Positions 26,059 through 34,335 of a DNA stretch of 64,000 nt are shown piece after piece (within the stretch, counting starts at the first letter, position 1; each line of letters starts with the position of its first letter). The notes beneath the pieces are model-generated. The model searched no databases, was not told the DNA's origin, and saw only the letters and a program-made list of their open reading frames with translations. Origin of the DNA: CAYUYV01 sp050331455 (GTDB lineage: Bacteria > Pseudomonadota > Alphaproteobacteria > JAJFIK01); NCBI GenBank assembly GCA_050331455.1, contig JBHJGV010000031.1, forward strand, positions 48,016-112,015, in the 5' to 3' direction. The position numbers and the translations under genes are program-made.

Positions 26059-26789
26059 GGCGCACCGTCCCGGTCAGATCCGCACGCAACAGTGGCCGTC
26101 GCCGGCAAAACGCCGGCCGTTGCGGCGCCGTTCGCCGCATGAAGGCGGCCGGGACCGCTCAAGGATCCTTTAGAGTCTTCCAGCACGCCCGGCCGGTCCC
26201 AGGCCCCTTCGGGACGGATGAGGGTATAGCCGTCCGTGGCGAGATCGATGGCATCGGGATCCGGAGCAAGATCGATGACCATCTCCAGATAGTCCTCGCC
26301 GGAAAAGCTGAGGTCGCCTCCGCCGGGCTTGGGCCGTGCGCCGAAGAAGCGCCAGAACTTGATCAATTCCCGGCGCGCATGGCCGTAGACGGTACGATAG
26401 CCCTTGCGCCGCGCAAGCTCCAGCCCGGCTCGCACGATCCGAAAAGCGATCCGTGTGTTGCGGAACTCCCGGCGCACGGCGAGGCGCTCCAGCTTCACGA
26501 AATCGGCGAAATAGCGGATGCGCAGGCATGCGGCCGGCTCCCCGTCCACCCGGGCAAGAAGGTGACCGCCGGCAAAATCATTGCCGTCGAACTCCTCCCG
26601 ATACGGACAGGCCTGCTCGCTCATATAGACCGAGGCCCGTACAGCCACGACCTGCATGAAATCCTCAAATCCCGTGGCGAGCACGATATCCACCTGAGGG
26701 ACCGGTTTTCCCACCGCCTCCGGCGCCGGCCTTTCGGACACGGACGGCCCGGCCGGCGACCGATCCTCGATGGCACATTTGGGCTCCAT
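26055..26789 (-). CDS. GNAT family acyltransferase
   Basis: A 244-residue protein with a GNAT core: SVYMSEQACPYREEFDGNDF, HLLARVDGEPAACLRIR, then LERLAVRREFRNTRIAFRIVR (the acyl-CoA binding beta4-alpha3 region) and GYRTVYGHA. The C-terminal ~80 residues are an unrecognised extension rich in Asp, Gly and Ala. The acyl donor and acceptor are unknown. ATG 26789 is chosen because AAGGA lies seven bases upstream, which is better than at the alternative ATG 26828. It is coupled by a four-base overlap to the small repeat protein and divergent from the LysR gene. Confidence 0.75.
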   Translation of the reverse strand: MEPKCAIEDRSPAGPSVSERPAPEAVGKPVPQVDIVLATGFEDFMQVVAVRASVYMSEQACPYREEFDGNDFAGGHLLARVDGEPAACLRIRYFADFVKLERLAVRREFRNTRIAFRIVRAGLELARRKGYRTVYGHARRELIKFWRFFGARPKPGGGDLSFSGEDYLEMVIDLAPDPDAIDLATDGYTLIRPEGAWDRPGVLEDSKGSLSGPGRLHAANGAATAGVLPATATVACGSDRDGAP

Positions 26790-26992
26790 TGCGCTATCCT
26801 TTCCACTGCTGATCCGTTCCGGTTTCATTCCGCCAACACCTACTTATGAGTGCATTTTCATGTCATCTCCCGCTCAACCAAGCCTCTAGCATCGCGAGTT
26901 GACACTGTCTATGCACGTTTAACTTGAACTGTCCGGAAATGGCCGGAATACACGTCAGAGTAGGCAGGTCAGGGGAGACCAGGGGAGACCAG

Positions 26993-28039
26993 ATGTCGAA
27001 CAGGGGTGTCACGAAAACTGGACACGCGCCGTCGAGCCCGCTGCTGAGGCCGCTTTCGGAGCGGGTCGGGTGGGACGATCTGCGTTACTTCCTGGCGGTT
27101 GCAGAACATGGCAGCCTCCGCGCCGCCGCCCTGGCGCTCGGTACAACCGTCACCACGGTGGGCCGTCGGGTGGAGGATCTGGAGACCGCCCTCGGCGAGC
27201 CGCTGGTGAACCGGCTGCGCCAGGGCATCACCCTCACGGCGCTCGGCCGGGAGATCGTGGCGGATGTGCGGGACGTTTCGCTCCTGGTGGGGAGGATCGG
27301 CGACAAGGCCGTTTCATCCGCAGGCGCCCTGTCCGGCCGGGTGCGCCTTGCCGTGACGGAAGGGCTCGCCACCTACTGGCTCGGGCCGCGGCTTGTGGAG
27401 TTGCAGAGCCGCTTTCCCTTTCTGACCATCGATTTGATCAGCACCATGGGCTTTGCGGACCTGTCCCGCGACGAGGCGGATATCGCCATCCAGCTCCAGC
27501 GGCCCTCGGACCCGGACATGAAGGCCGTGCGACTCGGCAGACTGCATGTGTGCTTTTACATGGCCGAGGGGTATCGCCGGCGTTATGGCGTCCCCGTCGC
27601 GCCGGCGGACCTCAAGGCCCACAAGCTCATTCTTCAAGGGGCGGACCAGCTCGACACCCAGCTCCTGCTCGACGTGGCGGGGATCGAGCGGCTGGAAGGA
27701 CGCATCGCCTTCACGACGAACACAAGTTCCGTGCACTATATGCTGATCGCCAAGGGCGCCGGCATCGGCATCCTGCCGACCTATGCCAATGCACTGGGTG
27801 CGGATCTTCTGCCTATCGATATCGGCCTGCGCCACGCCTATGACATCTGGATGTGCTTTCACAAGGACACCCGGCGCTCCAAGGCCAAGGCCCAGGTGGT
27901 CAACTGGCTGAAGGACTGTTTTGACCCGGACCGTTTTCCCTGGTTCGCCGACACCTACCAGGACCCCGACACCCTTGCCCGCCTGCCGAGCGACGCCTGG
28001 CGCATCAACATGCTCCCCCCGCTACGGTCCATCGACTGA
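26993..28039 (+). CDS. LysR family transcriptional regulator
   Basis: A 348-residue LysR regulator. The N-terminal helix-turn-helix is clear (WDDLRYFLAVAEHGSLRAAA, then TTVTTVGRRVEDLE and LTALGREI), followed by a substrate-binding domain. ATG 26993 has two tandem AGGGGAGACC copies (26971-26990) just upstream, the second serving as ribosome binding site. The C-terminal 43 codons and the sequence after the stop are duplicated in tandem downstream. It is divergent from the GNAT gene across ~200 bp, a common arrangement for a LysR target, but no operator is recognisable. Confidence 0.88.
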   Translation: MSNRGVTKTGHAPSSPLLRPLSERVGWDDLRYFLAVAEHGSLRAAALALGTTVTTVGRRVEDLETALGEPLVNRLRQGITLTALGREIVADVRDVSLLVGRIGDKAVSSAGALSGRVRLAVTEGLATYWLGPRLVELQSRFPFLTIDLISTMGFADLSRDEADIAIQLQRPSDPDMKAVRLGRLHVCFYMAEGYRRRYGVPVAPADLKAHKLILQGADQLDTQLLLDVAGIERLEGRIAFTTNTSSVHYMLIAKGAGIGILPTYANALGADLLPIDIGLRHAYDIWMCFHKDTRRSKAKAQVVNWLKDCFDPDRFPWFADTYQDPDTLARLPSDAWRINMLPPLRSID

Positions 28040-28067
28040 CCCCGGCCGGCGACGCAAACCCGTCTTT

Positions 28068-28147
28068 GTAGGGCGGGTTTCAACCCGCCATCCTGCACCC
28101 TCCGAACGGTCTTGCGCATACGGAAGGCGGGTTTCAACCCGCCCTAC
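28068..28147. repeat. Palindromic REP-like element, copy 1
   Basis: An 80-bp element with inverted ends: GTAGGGCGGGTTTCAACCCGCC (28068-28089, itself nearly palindromic) and its inverse at 28126-28147 ending CCCTAC. Each end can fold on GGCGGGTT/AACCCGCC. The form resembles bacterial interspersed REP pairs. It may also stop transcription after the LysR gene. Confidence 0.75.
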
Positions 28148-28210
28148 GGTGGGGGAAACGGGGCGTGGCGTCCTGTCCCATGGATCGATCGGGCCGTGTA
28201 CCGTTTTCGA

Positions 28211-28340
28211 CAAGGACTGTTTTGACCCGGGCCGTTTCCCCTGGTTCGCCGACACCGACCAGGACCCCGACACCCTTGCCCGCCTGCCGAGCGACGCCTG
28301 GCGCGTCACCATGCTCCCCCCGCTACGGTCCATCGACTGA
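28211..28340 (+). pseudogene. Duplicated 3' fragment of the LysR gene
   Basis: Codes for the same last ~43 residues as the LysR gene, from KDCFDPGRFPWFAD to MLPPLRSID and a TGA stop, with changes such as T-Y to T-D, and RIN to RVT. It has no start codon of its own or promoter and no regulator domain, so it is a non-functional by-product of the tandem duplication. Confidence 0.9.
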
Positions 28341-28369
28341 CCCCGGGCCGGCGACGCAAACCCGTCTTT

Positions 28370-28449
28370 GTAGGGCGGGTTGAAACCCGCCATCCTGCAC
28401 CCTCCGAACGGTCTTGCGCACACGAAAGGCCGGTTTCAACCCGCCCTAC
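28370..28449. repeat. Palindromic REP-like element, copy 2
   Basis: Second copy of the 80-bp element, ends at 28370-28391 and 28428-28449. The centre of the left palindrome reads GGGTTGAAACCC here and GGGTTTCAACCC in copy 1, and the right arm has GGCCGG instead of GGCGGG. Confidence 0.75.
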
Positions 28450-28692
28450 GGTGCGGGAAACGGGGCGTGGCGTCCTGTCCCATGGATCGATTGGGCCGTG
28501 TACCGTTTTCGACACAGTGCTGCCCAAAGTCATTCAGCCTGGAAACGTTCTGAAATCGTCATCATTACGTCATTGACCCCCCACGGACGAAAGCGGATAA
28601 CGCACTCCGTTGGGCTGGGCGGGGCCTTCGACGAAGGGGTGAAATCCCAGTGGGATCAACACTCTTGTCGTTTGTACACGTGGAGTAGCGTC

Positions 28693-31600
28693 ATGCAAGG
28701 CCAGACGGGCGGCATTTTTTCCCAAGGAACGGACCAGGATGATACCATCACCGGCAGCGCCGGCGCCGATGTGCTGCGGGGCGGTTACGGCAATGACCGG
28801 CTCGAAGGGGCGGACGGCAACGACGTGCTCGACGGCGAGCGCGGCTCGGATCTGCTCATCGGCGGCGCGGGTAACGATGTTCTGATCGCGGCGTCCGACG
28901 GCGGCGAACCAGTGGTGGCCCAGAATTACAATCCGAACCAGGGCCGCAATGGGGAGATCGATCCGACCACCAACACGCTCTACCCCAACCAGCCCTTTAT
29001 CGCCGACGACATGCTCGTCGGCGGGGCCGGCGCGGACCTCTTCCTGATCAAGCCGCAAATCAACGCCAAGGCGGACATCATCGCCAAGCATACGGACGAT
29101 GACGGCCGGATTGACTGGGCGGATGTGGCCGGCGAGAACGGCAATATCCACGACCATTGGGTGGACCGGATCGCCACGGACACGATTGTCGATTTTTCCA
29201 GGGCCGAAGGCGACCAGATCTTCGTTTATGGCCACACCGCAGCGATTTCCGTCACCCATGACGACGTGGACGGAGACGGTGACCAGGAATCCATTATCGA
29301 GGTCATCTCCGACCAGCCCAATGGCGGCGCCCACGACAATGACAAGCTGGGCTATGTCATCGTGAACGGCGACCGCATAACCGAAGACGATGTGGAGGTC
29401 AATCGTCCGCCCACCTATGGTGTTGTTGAGACCATTGGCGAGATCCTGGAGGCGGTGAACCCGTCGGGCGTGACCGATCCGACGCCGGAGTCGACGCAAA
29501 CCGACAACCCTTTTGTCAATCAGGTCACAAAAGCACCGGCCGGCGTCGAACCGGTCTTCACCGAAAACGTCCAGCCCGTTGTGAAGGTCGCCGGCGAGGA
29601 TGAAACCGTCTCGGGCACGGGCCGTGCAGACAGCCTGATCGAGGATGCCGGTGTGGAGGCCGCCGCATCCCTCGGTAAGCCGATCTCCTTCTGGTCCTTG
29701 AGCGACGGCGAGAACGGCGTGTTCGCGGACGCAGGCGGCGTCGCCAATGCGTTTTATTACATTCAGGACAATGGCGAGGCATCCCTCCAGACCGGGTTCA
29801 TCCCCGTCATGCCGGGACCGGACGGTCAGCTTGCCCCCCTGTTCGGCGTGCAAGAGGACAGCTTTGCTTACGTGGCCCACAACGAGGCCTATGAGGTCCT
29901 GAACGGGACCGTCACAGCCTGGTTCAATTCCGTCGATCTCGGCGGCACCCAGACGATTTTTGCCAAAGACGGCTCCGGCCCCCAGGGCGGCGGTCATTTC
30001 AAGGCCGTCGTGAACAGCGATGGGACCCTGGAGATCCGCTTTGCGGAAGGCGACAATCGCGGGAGCAGCGGCTACAACCACGAATGGGAAACAAAGGAGC
30101 CGGTGGTCGAGGAAGGCGTCTGGCACCATGTCGCCTTGAGCTTCACCGAAACAGGGCTTGCGGTTTATCTGGACGGGGAACGCCTGGACGACAACGCCTT
30201 CAAGCAGATCGGCGGATCCCAGAATGTGGCCCTCAGCGACTATCAGAAGGCCTACATAATCGGTAATGACAAGCCCATGTTGATCGGCGCGGGCTCAAGC
30301 CGGGTGCAGCTTGACGACACGGCAGAGGCCCTGGGCATCGACGACCGGCTGGACGATTTCTTCGAAGGCGGCATCACGCAGGTGGGTTTCTGGGGCGGCG
30401 ACACGCCGGCGGCCGCGCTCACAGACGCCCAAATCCAAGAGCTTGTCCAAAACGGCCCCGGCGATCTGTCCGAGGCCGGACCGGGCCTTGGGACGGTGTA
30501 TACGGTCAGTGACGAGATCATCAACGGCAATGGCGGCAACGACACCCTCGATGGCGGCGCCGGAGACGACAGCCTGAACGGCGGCGATGGGAACGATGTC
30601 CTGATGGGCGGCTATGGCGACGATGCCGTCAATGGTGAAAGCGGCAACGACACCGTCCAGGGCGGCCATGGCAATGATACCGTGATGGGCGGCGACGGCA
30701 ACGACCTGGTCCTCAGCCGGTCCGACGGACGCGAACCGCTGATTGCCCAGTCCATCAACCGAGACGATGACCCGGATTACGACATCGATTTCGATGCGCG
30801 GCTGCTTTATCCGTCCCAGGCCGCCATGCCGTCCAATGACGTGCTGACTGGCGGTGCGGGGGCGGATGATTTCCGGATCGAGACCCTAATCAATGCCAAG
30901 GAAGACATCATCAACCGCCATGTAAACGATGATCGCACCATCAACTGGCAGGGTGTCGCCGGTGAAAACACCGACGTTCACGACCACTGGGTGGATCGGA
31001 TCGGCGACGATACGATTACGGATCTGAATCTCGCGGAAGGCGACAGCCTGACCATCGCCGGCCACACGACGGAGGTCTTCGACATCGAATACGCCCTCAC
31101 GGACGGCAACGACCGGCTCGATACGGTCCTGCACCTGCGCTCCAACCAGGGCAATAGCGGCGCCCACAACAAGGACCTGCTCGGCACCCTGACGGTGCTC
31201 GATGTGGAACTGGACGAGGATGACTTCACCGTCGATCGGGCCCCGTTCTACGGTATCGTGGACACGATCGATCAGTATAAGGAGGCGATCACTCCCCTCA
31301 TTCTGCCGGACGAGACCATCCCGACCGAGCCGGGTGCCCCCCTGCCGGACGAGGAGACGCCGGACCGGCCCGATCCGGATCCGTCGGACACACCGTCCGG
31401 CACGCGACGTAACGATGTGCTCACGGGGACCGAGGAGGGTGAGACCCTGAACGCTCTGGCCGGAAACGATACCGTGTCGGGCCAGGGGGGCGATGACACC
31501 CTGCTCGGCGCCAATGGCCGGGACTCCCTCGAGGGCGGCTCGGGCAATGACGATCTGCAGGGTGGGAATGGCCGCGACACCCTGGAGGGCGGCGGCGACA

Positions 31601-32127
31601 ACGACACCCTCGACGGCGGCATCGGCGTGGACCAGCTGAACGGCGGCGACGGCGATGATAGCCTTGATGGGGCCGGCGGCAGCGACACCCTTGAGGGTGG
31701 AGACGGAAACGACACGCTGCTCGGCGACCGGGGCTCGGATGCCATGGCGGGCGGCGGCGGCGAGGATGCCCTGACCGGCGGTGCCGGTCGGGACACCTTG
31801 GATGGCGGCACCGGCGATGACACGCTCGAAGGCGGTCGCGGCGGTGACCGGCTCATCGGCGGTGATGGCGTCGACACCTTCGTTCTTGCCGATCGATTTG
31901 GCCGGGACGTTTTGGTTGACTTCTCCGACGGCGACCTGATCGACGCCCAGGGCACAACCGCCGGCTTCGCGGATTTCGACCTCAACGGCGACGGTCTGAT
32001 CGATGCGGACGATGTCGGGCGCACGGTCCGTTTGGTCGAAAACGACCTGATCCTGCGCTTTGACGGCGGCGCACGCCTCACCATCGAAGACACTGAGGCG
32101 CTTCAAAGCGAAGACATCCTCTTCTAA
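28693..32127 (+). CDS. Large RTX protein with LamG domain and two copies of a novel module
   Basis: An 1144-residue acidic secreted protein. RTX nonapeptides lie at ~12-65, ~609-672 and ~904-1062. A LamG/concanavalin-like domain spans ~385-580 (WHHVALSFTETGLAVYLDGE). A ~190-residue module occurs twice (~65-255 and ~675-867) with shared INAKxDII, VAGEN, VHDHWVDRI, EGDxxxxxGHT, GAHNKDLLG-like and FYGIVDTI-like motifs. Near the end DLNGDGLIDADDV is an EF-hand/dockerin-like calcium loop, and the protein closes with EDILF, a plausible type I secretion signal. GGAG lies seven bases before ATG 28693. LamG suggests carbohydrate binding; the actual role is unknown. Confidence 0.85.
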   Translation: MQGQTGGIFSQGTDQDDTITGSAGADVLRGGYGNDRLEGADGNDVLDGERGSDLLIGGAGNDVLIAASDGGEPVVAQNYNPNQGRNGEIDPTTNTLYPNQPFIADDMLVGGAGADLFLIKPQINAKADIIAKHTDDDGRIDWADVAGENGNIHDHWVDRIATDTIVDFSRAEGDQIFVYGHTAAISVTHDDVDGDGDQESIIEVISDQPNGGAHDNDKLGYVIVNGDRITEDDVEVNRPPTYGVVETIGEILEAVNPSGVTDPTPESTQTDNPFVNQVTKAPAGVEPVFTENVQPVVKVAGEDETVSGTGRADSLIEDAGVEAAASLGKPISFWSLSDGENGVFADAGGVANAFYYIQDNGEASLQTGFIPVMPGPDGQLAPLFGVQEDSFAYVAHNEAYEVLNGTVTAWFNSVDLGGTQTIFAKDGSGPQGGGHFKAVVNSDGTLEIRFAEGDNRGSSGYNHEWETKEPVVEEGVWHHVALSFTETGLAVYLDGERLDDNAFKQIGGSQNVALSDYQKAYIIGNDKPMLIGAGSSRVQLDDTAEALGIDDRLDDFFEGGITQVGFWGGDTPAAALTDAQIQELVQNGPGDLSEAGPGLGTVYTVSDEIINGNGGNDTLDGGAGDDSLNGGDGNDVLMGGYGDDAVNGESGNDTVQGGHGNDTVMGGDGNDLVLSRSDGREPLIAQSINRDDDPDYDIDFDARLLYPSQAAMPSNDVLTGGAGADDFRIETLINAKEDIINRHVNDDRTINWQGVAGENTDVHDHWVDRIGDDTITDLNLAEGDSLTIAGHTTEVFDIEYALTDGNDRLDTVLHLRSNQGNSGAHNKDLLGTLTVLDVELDEDDFTVDRAPFYGIVDTIDQYKEAITPLILPDETIPTEPGAPLPDEETPDRPDPDPSDTPSGTRRNDVLTGTEEGETLNALAGNDTVSGQGGDDTLLGANGRDSLEGGSGNDDLQGGNGRDTLEGGGDNDTLDGGIGVDQLNGGDGDDSLDGAGGSDTLEGGDGNDTLLGDRGSDAMAGGGGEDALTGGAGRDTLDGGTGDDTLEGGRGGDRLIGGDGVDTFVLADRFGRDVLVDFSDGDLIDAQGTTAGFADFDLNGDGLIDADDVGRTVRLVENDLILRFDGGARLTIEDTEALQSEDILF

Positions 32128-32154
32128 CGGGGCGGTGTCACCACGCGGGTGATC

Positions 32155-32185
32155 GGGGCCGGCCGGAACCATCCGGACCGGCCCC
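32155..32185 (+). terminator. Terminator after the large RTX gene
   Basis: GGGGCCGG (32155-32162) pairs with CCGGCCCC (32178-32185), with a further inner CCGG/CCGG, and TTCCGTCTTGG follows. It lies 27 bases after the stop. Confidence 0.7.
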
Positions 32186-32268
32186 TTCCGTCTTGGTGTT
32201 GCCTGTCGCCCCCGTTAGATTAAGCAAACCGCATCGTTGAGGGACAGGACATCGGGAGCCGCTTGATC

Positions 32269-33006
32269 ATGACACCCACGAACAAGACCATGGGCCGGCT
32301 CGCGGGCCTTGCCTATTTCGGCGTCGTTGCCGCGGGGATGTTTTCCCTCGCCTATGTGCCCTCACAGCTCATCACCATGGCGGATCCGGCGGCGACCCTG
32401 GAGGCCATCTCGGGCTCGGAACTCTTGTTCCGGGCGGGCGTGGCGGCAGGGTTTGCCTGTTATGTGTGCTTTTTGATCCTGCCGTTCCTGTTGCATTGGA
32501 TTTTCGCGCCCTTCGGCCCGGTATCGGCTGCCCTGATGGTCGGCTTCGCTGCCGTCAGTGTGCCGATCTCCATGCTGGCTCTGTCCCATCAATTTGCGAT
32601 CATACGTCTGCTGAACGGCGAGCCCGGTGCCATGGACCCGGCAGGCATGGCTGTCACCGTCATACGGCACCTGGAGGATTATCGCCTCGATATCTCCGTC
32701 GCGGGGCTGTTCTGGGGGCTGTGGCTCATCCCGCTCGGCTATCTCGTGCTGAAGTCGGGCGCCATTCCCCGCGTGCTGGGCGCGTTTCTGGTGTTGGGCG
32801 GCCTCGGCTACGTGCTGGAGTTTTTCGGGCCCATCGTCTTCGCAGGGTATCGGGACAGCATCGTCAACAGTTACGACACGGCTGCCTCGTCCATCGGCGA
32901 ACTCGGCACGTGTTTCTGGCTGTTGATCATGGGCGCACGGGAGATGATGCCGCCGGCCTTTCTGGCCACGCAGACGGTGGACGGCGAACCCCACGGCGCG
33001 GGGTGA
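32269..33006 (+). CDS. DUF4386 family membrane protein
   Basis: A 245-residue inner-membrane protein with six to seven hydrophobic segments that matches the DUF4386 pattern: GRLAGLAYFGVVAAGMFS at the start, an RAGVAAGFACYVCFLIL second segment and a FWGLWLIPLGYLVLKSG segment late. No function is known for this family. ATG 32269 (GGGAG ten bases upstream) is used; TTG 32263 would be four bases from the same site and cannot be excluded. Its TGA and the converging gene's TCA abut at TGATCA. Confidence 0.75.
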   Translation: MTPTNKTMGRLAGLAYFGVVAAGMFSLAYVPSQLITMADPAATLEAISGSELLFRAGVAAGFACYVCFLILPFLLHWIFAPFGPVSAALMVGFAAVSVPISMLALSHQFAIIRLLNGEPGAMDPAGMAVTVIRHLEDYRLDISVAGLFWGLWLIPLGYLVLKSGAIPRVLGAFLVLGGLGYVLEFFGPIVFAGYRDSIVNSYDTAASSIGELGTCFWLLIMGAREMMPPAFLATQTVDGEPHGAG

Positions 33007-33498
33007 TCACGCCTGCTGGGCGGCCAGCTTTGCCTCCTTGCGCGCGATGGCTTTGACCTGCGTGCCGGCCCCCCAGCGGAAGGGAAAGAAAATCGTCGCA
33101 AAGACCAACAGCGCCGTGACAATCACCACGCCCGTGATCAGGCCGGGGTCGATGTCGCCCATCATGGCCCAAAAACGTGCCGGATTGATCCCGCTGTCTG
33201 GCTCCATCCGCTCCGCAATAAGCAGGGCGGCAACCAGCGAGGCCAGGCTGAGGACAAAACTCACGACAGTTGCCGCGATCGAGAACCCGAACCGTTCGCT
33301 CAAGGTCGGCAGCCGTTTCGTGCGCGACGCGAAGGTGGTGCCGGCGACAAAGGCCGCCCCGATCGTGGTCCCGATATGCGCCCCGGACCCCAGGTCGATC
33401 CCCGTCAGATAGGGGAAGGCCGTCACAACGAGGCCCAGCCCCAGGGAGATGACAAAAAAGACAAGAACGGATGTAACAACGGATGCTCTGCCGATCAC
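33007..33498 (-). CDS. Four-helix inner-membrane protein of unknown function
   Basis: A 163-residue protein with four hydrophobic segments: VVTSVLVFFVISLGLGLVV, GTTIGAAFVAGTTFA, AATVVSFVLSLASLVAAL and LITGVVIVTALLVFATIFF, and a basic C-terminal tail. The layout, with FASRTKRLPT-x-SE between segments two and three, reminds me of the ABZJ_00895 family, but I am not sure. GTG 33498 is chosen because AGGAG lies seven bases upstream; the longer frame from a GTG at 33561 lacks a ribosome binding site. Confidence 0.65.
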   Translation of the reverse strand: MIGRASVVTSVLVFFVISLGLGLVVTAFPYLTGIDLGSGAHIGTTIGAAFVAGTTFASRTKRLPTLSERFGFSIAATVVSFVLSLASLVAALLIAERMEPDSGINPARFWAMMGDIDPGLITGVVIVTALLVFATIFFPFRWGAGTQVKAIARKEAKLAAQQA

Positions 33499-33680
33499 GG
33501 CTCCACTCCTCAACGATTGGCGTGGTCGTAGGGCCAGCGAGCCCGCCCTTGCGGTCGGCACAGTCCGAGCCCCACGCGAATTCCCTTAATGTTAAGCTAC
33601 CACGAAACCAACCGCGGACGAAGGCCGGGAGGGGGCGTTCGGGCCCTCAGGGGAGGGCACAAGACCGGCCGATCATCCGT

Positions 33681-34277
33681 TCACCGAAAGCCGCCGCCAG
33701 CCTCAAGATAGGCTTGTTCACCGGACGTCGTCTCCCGGCCCAGAATGGCGTTGCGGTGAGGAAAGCGGCCGAATTCGGCGATCACGTCCCGGTGCAGGCG
33801 GGCATAGCGCGCGGCCGAGTGCCCGGCGAGGCGGGCCTCGGTCAACCGCACGCCCTCCTCCTGGGCCGCCAGGTCTTCCTGGTGGGTATACGGACTGTAA
33901 AAGAACTGGCGGCGGTCAGGATCCTCCTCCTCCAGGTCGAAGCCATCGCCTATGGCCCGCCGCGCCACGACCAGCGCGCGCCCGTCGCCAGCAAAGGCCC
34001 GGGGCGTGCCCCGGAACATGTTGCGGGTGAACTGGTCCAGCAGCAGAAGCAAGGCCAATGCGCCTGGGCGGTTGTCCCGCCAATCCGCCAGCTCGCCCGC
34101 CAGCGCCCGGTCGACCAACGCGCCGAACCGTTCGCCCACCGCGGCATCGAAGGCCGGCGTGGCGTTGAACCAGGTCCGCGGCGCCGTTTCCTCGAACCAG
34201 AAGGCCAGCACGGACCGGGCCGTGTCACCGGTCTCAAACAATCCCATGGGGTCGCCCTGCTCTGTTGCCACCGCCAT
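33681..34277 (-). CDS. DUF924 family protein
   Basis: A 198-residue, mostly helical, soluble protein matching DUF924: VLAFWFEETAPRTWF near the start, then LLLLDQFTRNMFRGTPRAFAGD, FFYSPYTHQEDLAAQE and the ending around RFPHRNAILGRETTSGE. The fold is of the TPR-like kind and no activity is known. Start 34277 (AAGAG five bases upstream) is used; ATG 34247 is an alternative that would still keep the whole domain. It is divergent from the Pat-like gene with only 58 bp between the starts. Confidence 0.85.
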   Translation of the reverse strand: MAVATEQGDPMGLFETGDTARSVLAFWFEETAPRTWFNATPAFDAAVGERFGALVDRALAGELADWRDNRPGALALLLLLDQFTRNMFRGTPRAFAGDGRALVVARRAIGDGFDLEEEDPDRRQFFYSPYTHQEDLAAQEEGVRLTEARLAGHSAARYARLHRDVIAEFGRFPHRNAILGRETTSGEQAYLEAGGGFR

Positions 34278-34335
34278 CGACGCTCTTGTGCGCAAGGGTC
34301 GGACGGGCCGATCATGGATGTCGGAGGATACGGCC

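Larger units (their letters stand above)
27911..28512 (+). repeat. Two-copy tandem duplication, ~301-bp unit
   Basis: The unit from AAGGACTGTTTTGACCCGG in the LysR 3' end (27911) through its stop and the intergenic palindromes recurs from 28212, again ending in CCGTTTTCGACA. The copies differ by a few substitutions and one G insertion, so the duplication is recent but not brand new. The remaining stretch 28513-28692 before the RTX gene contains no gene I can support and probably holds that gene's promoter. Confidence 0.92.

Noticed and set aside
28068..28449. The repeated palindromes as a CRISPR array
   Set aside because: Only two pairs, spaced by the tandem duplication rather than by unique spacers, and the repeats are palindromic pairs with no cas gene nearby.
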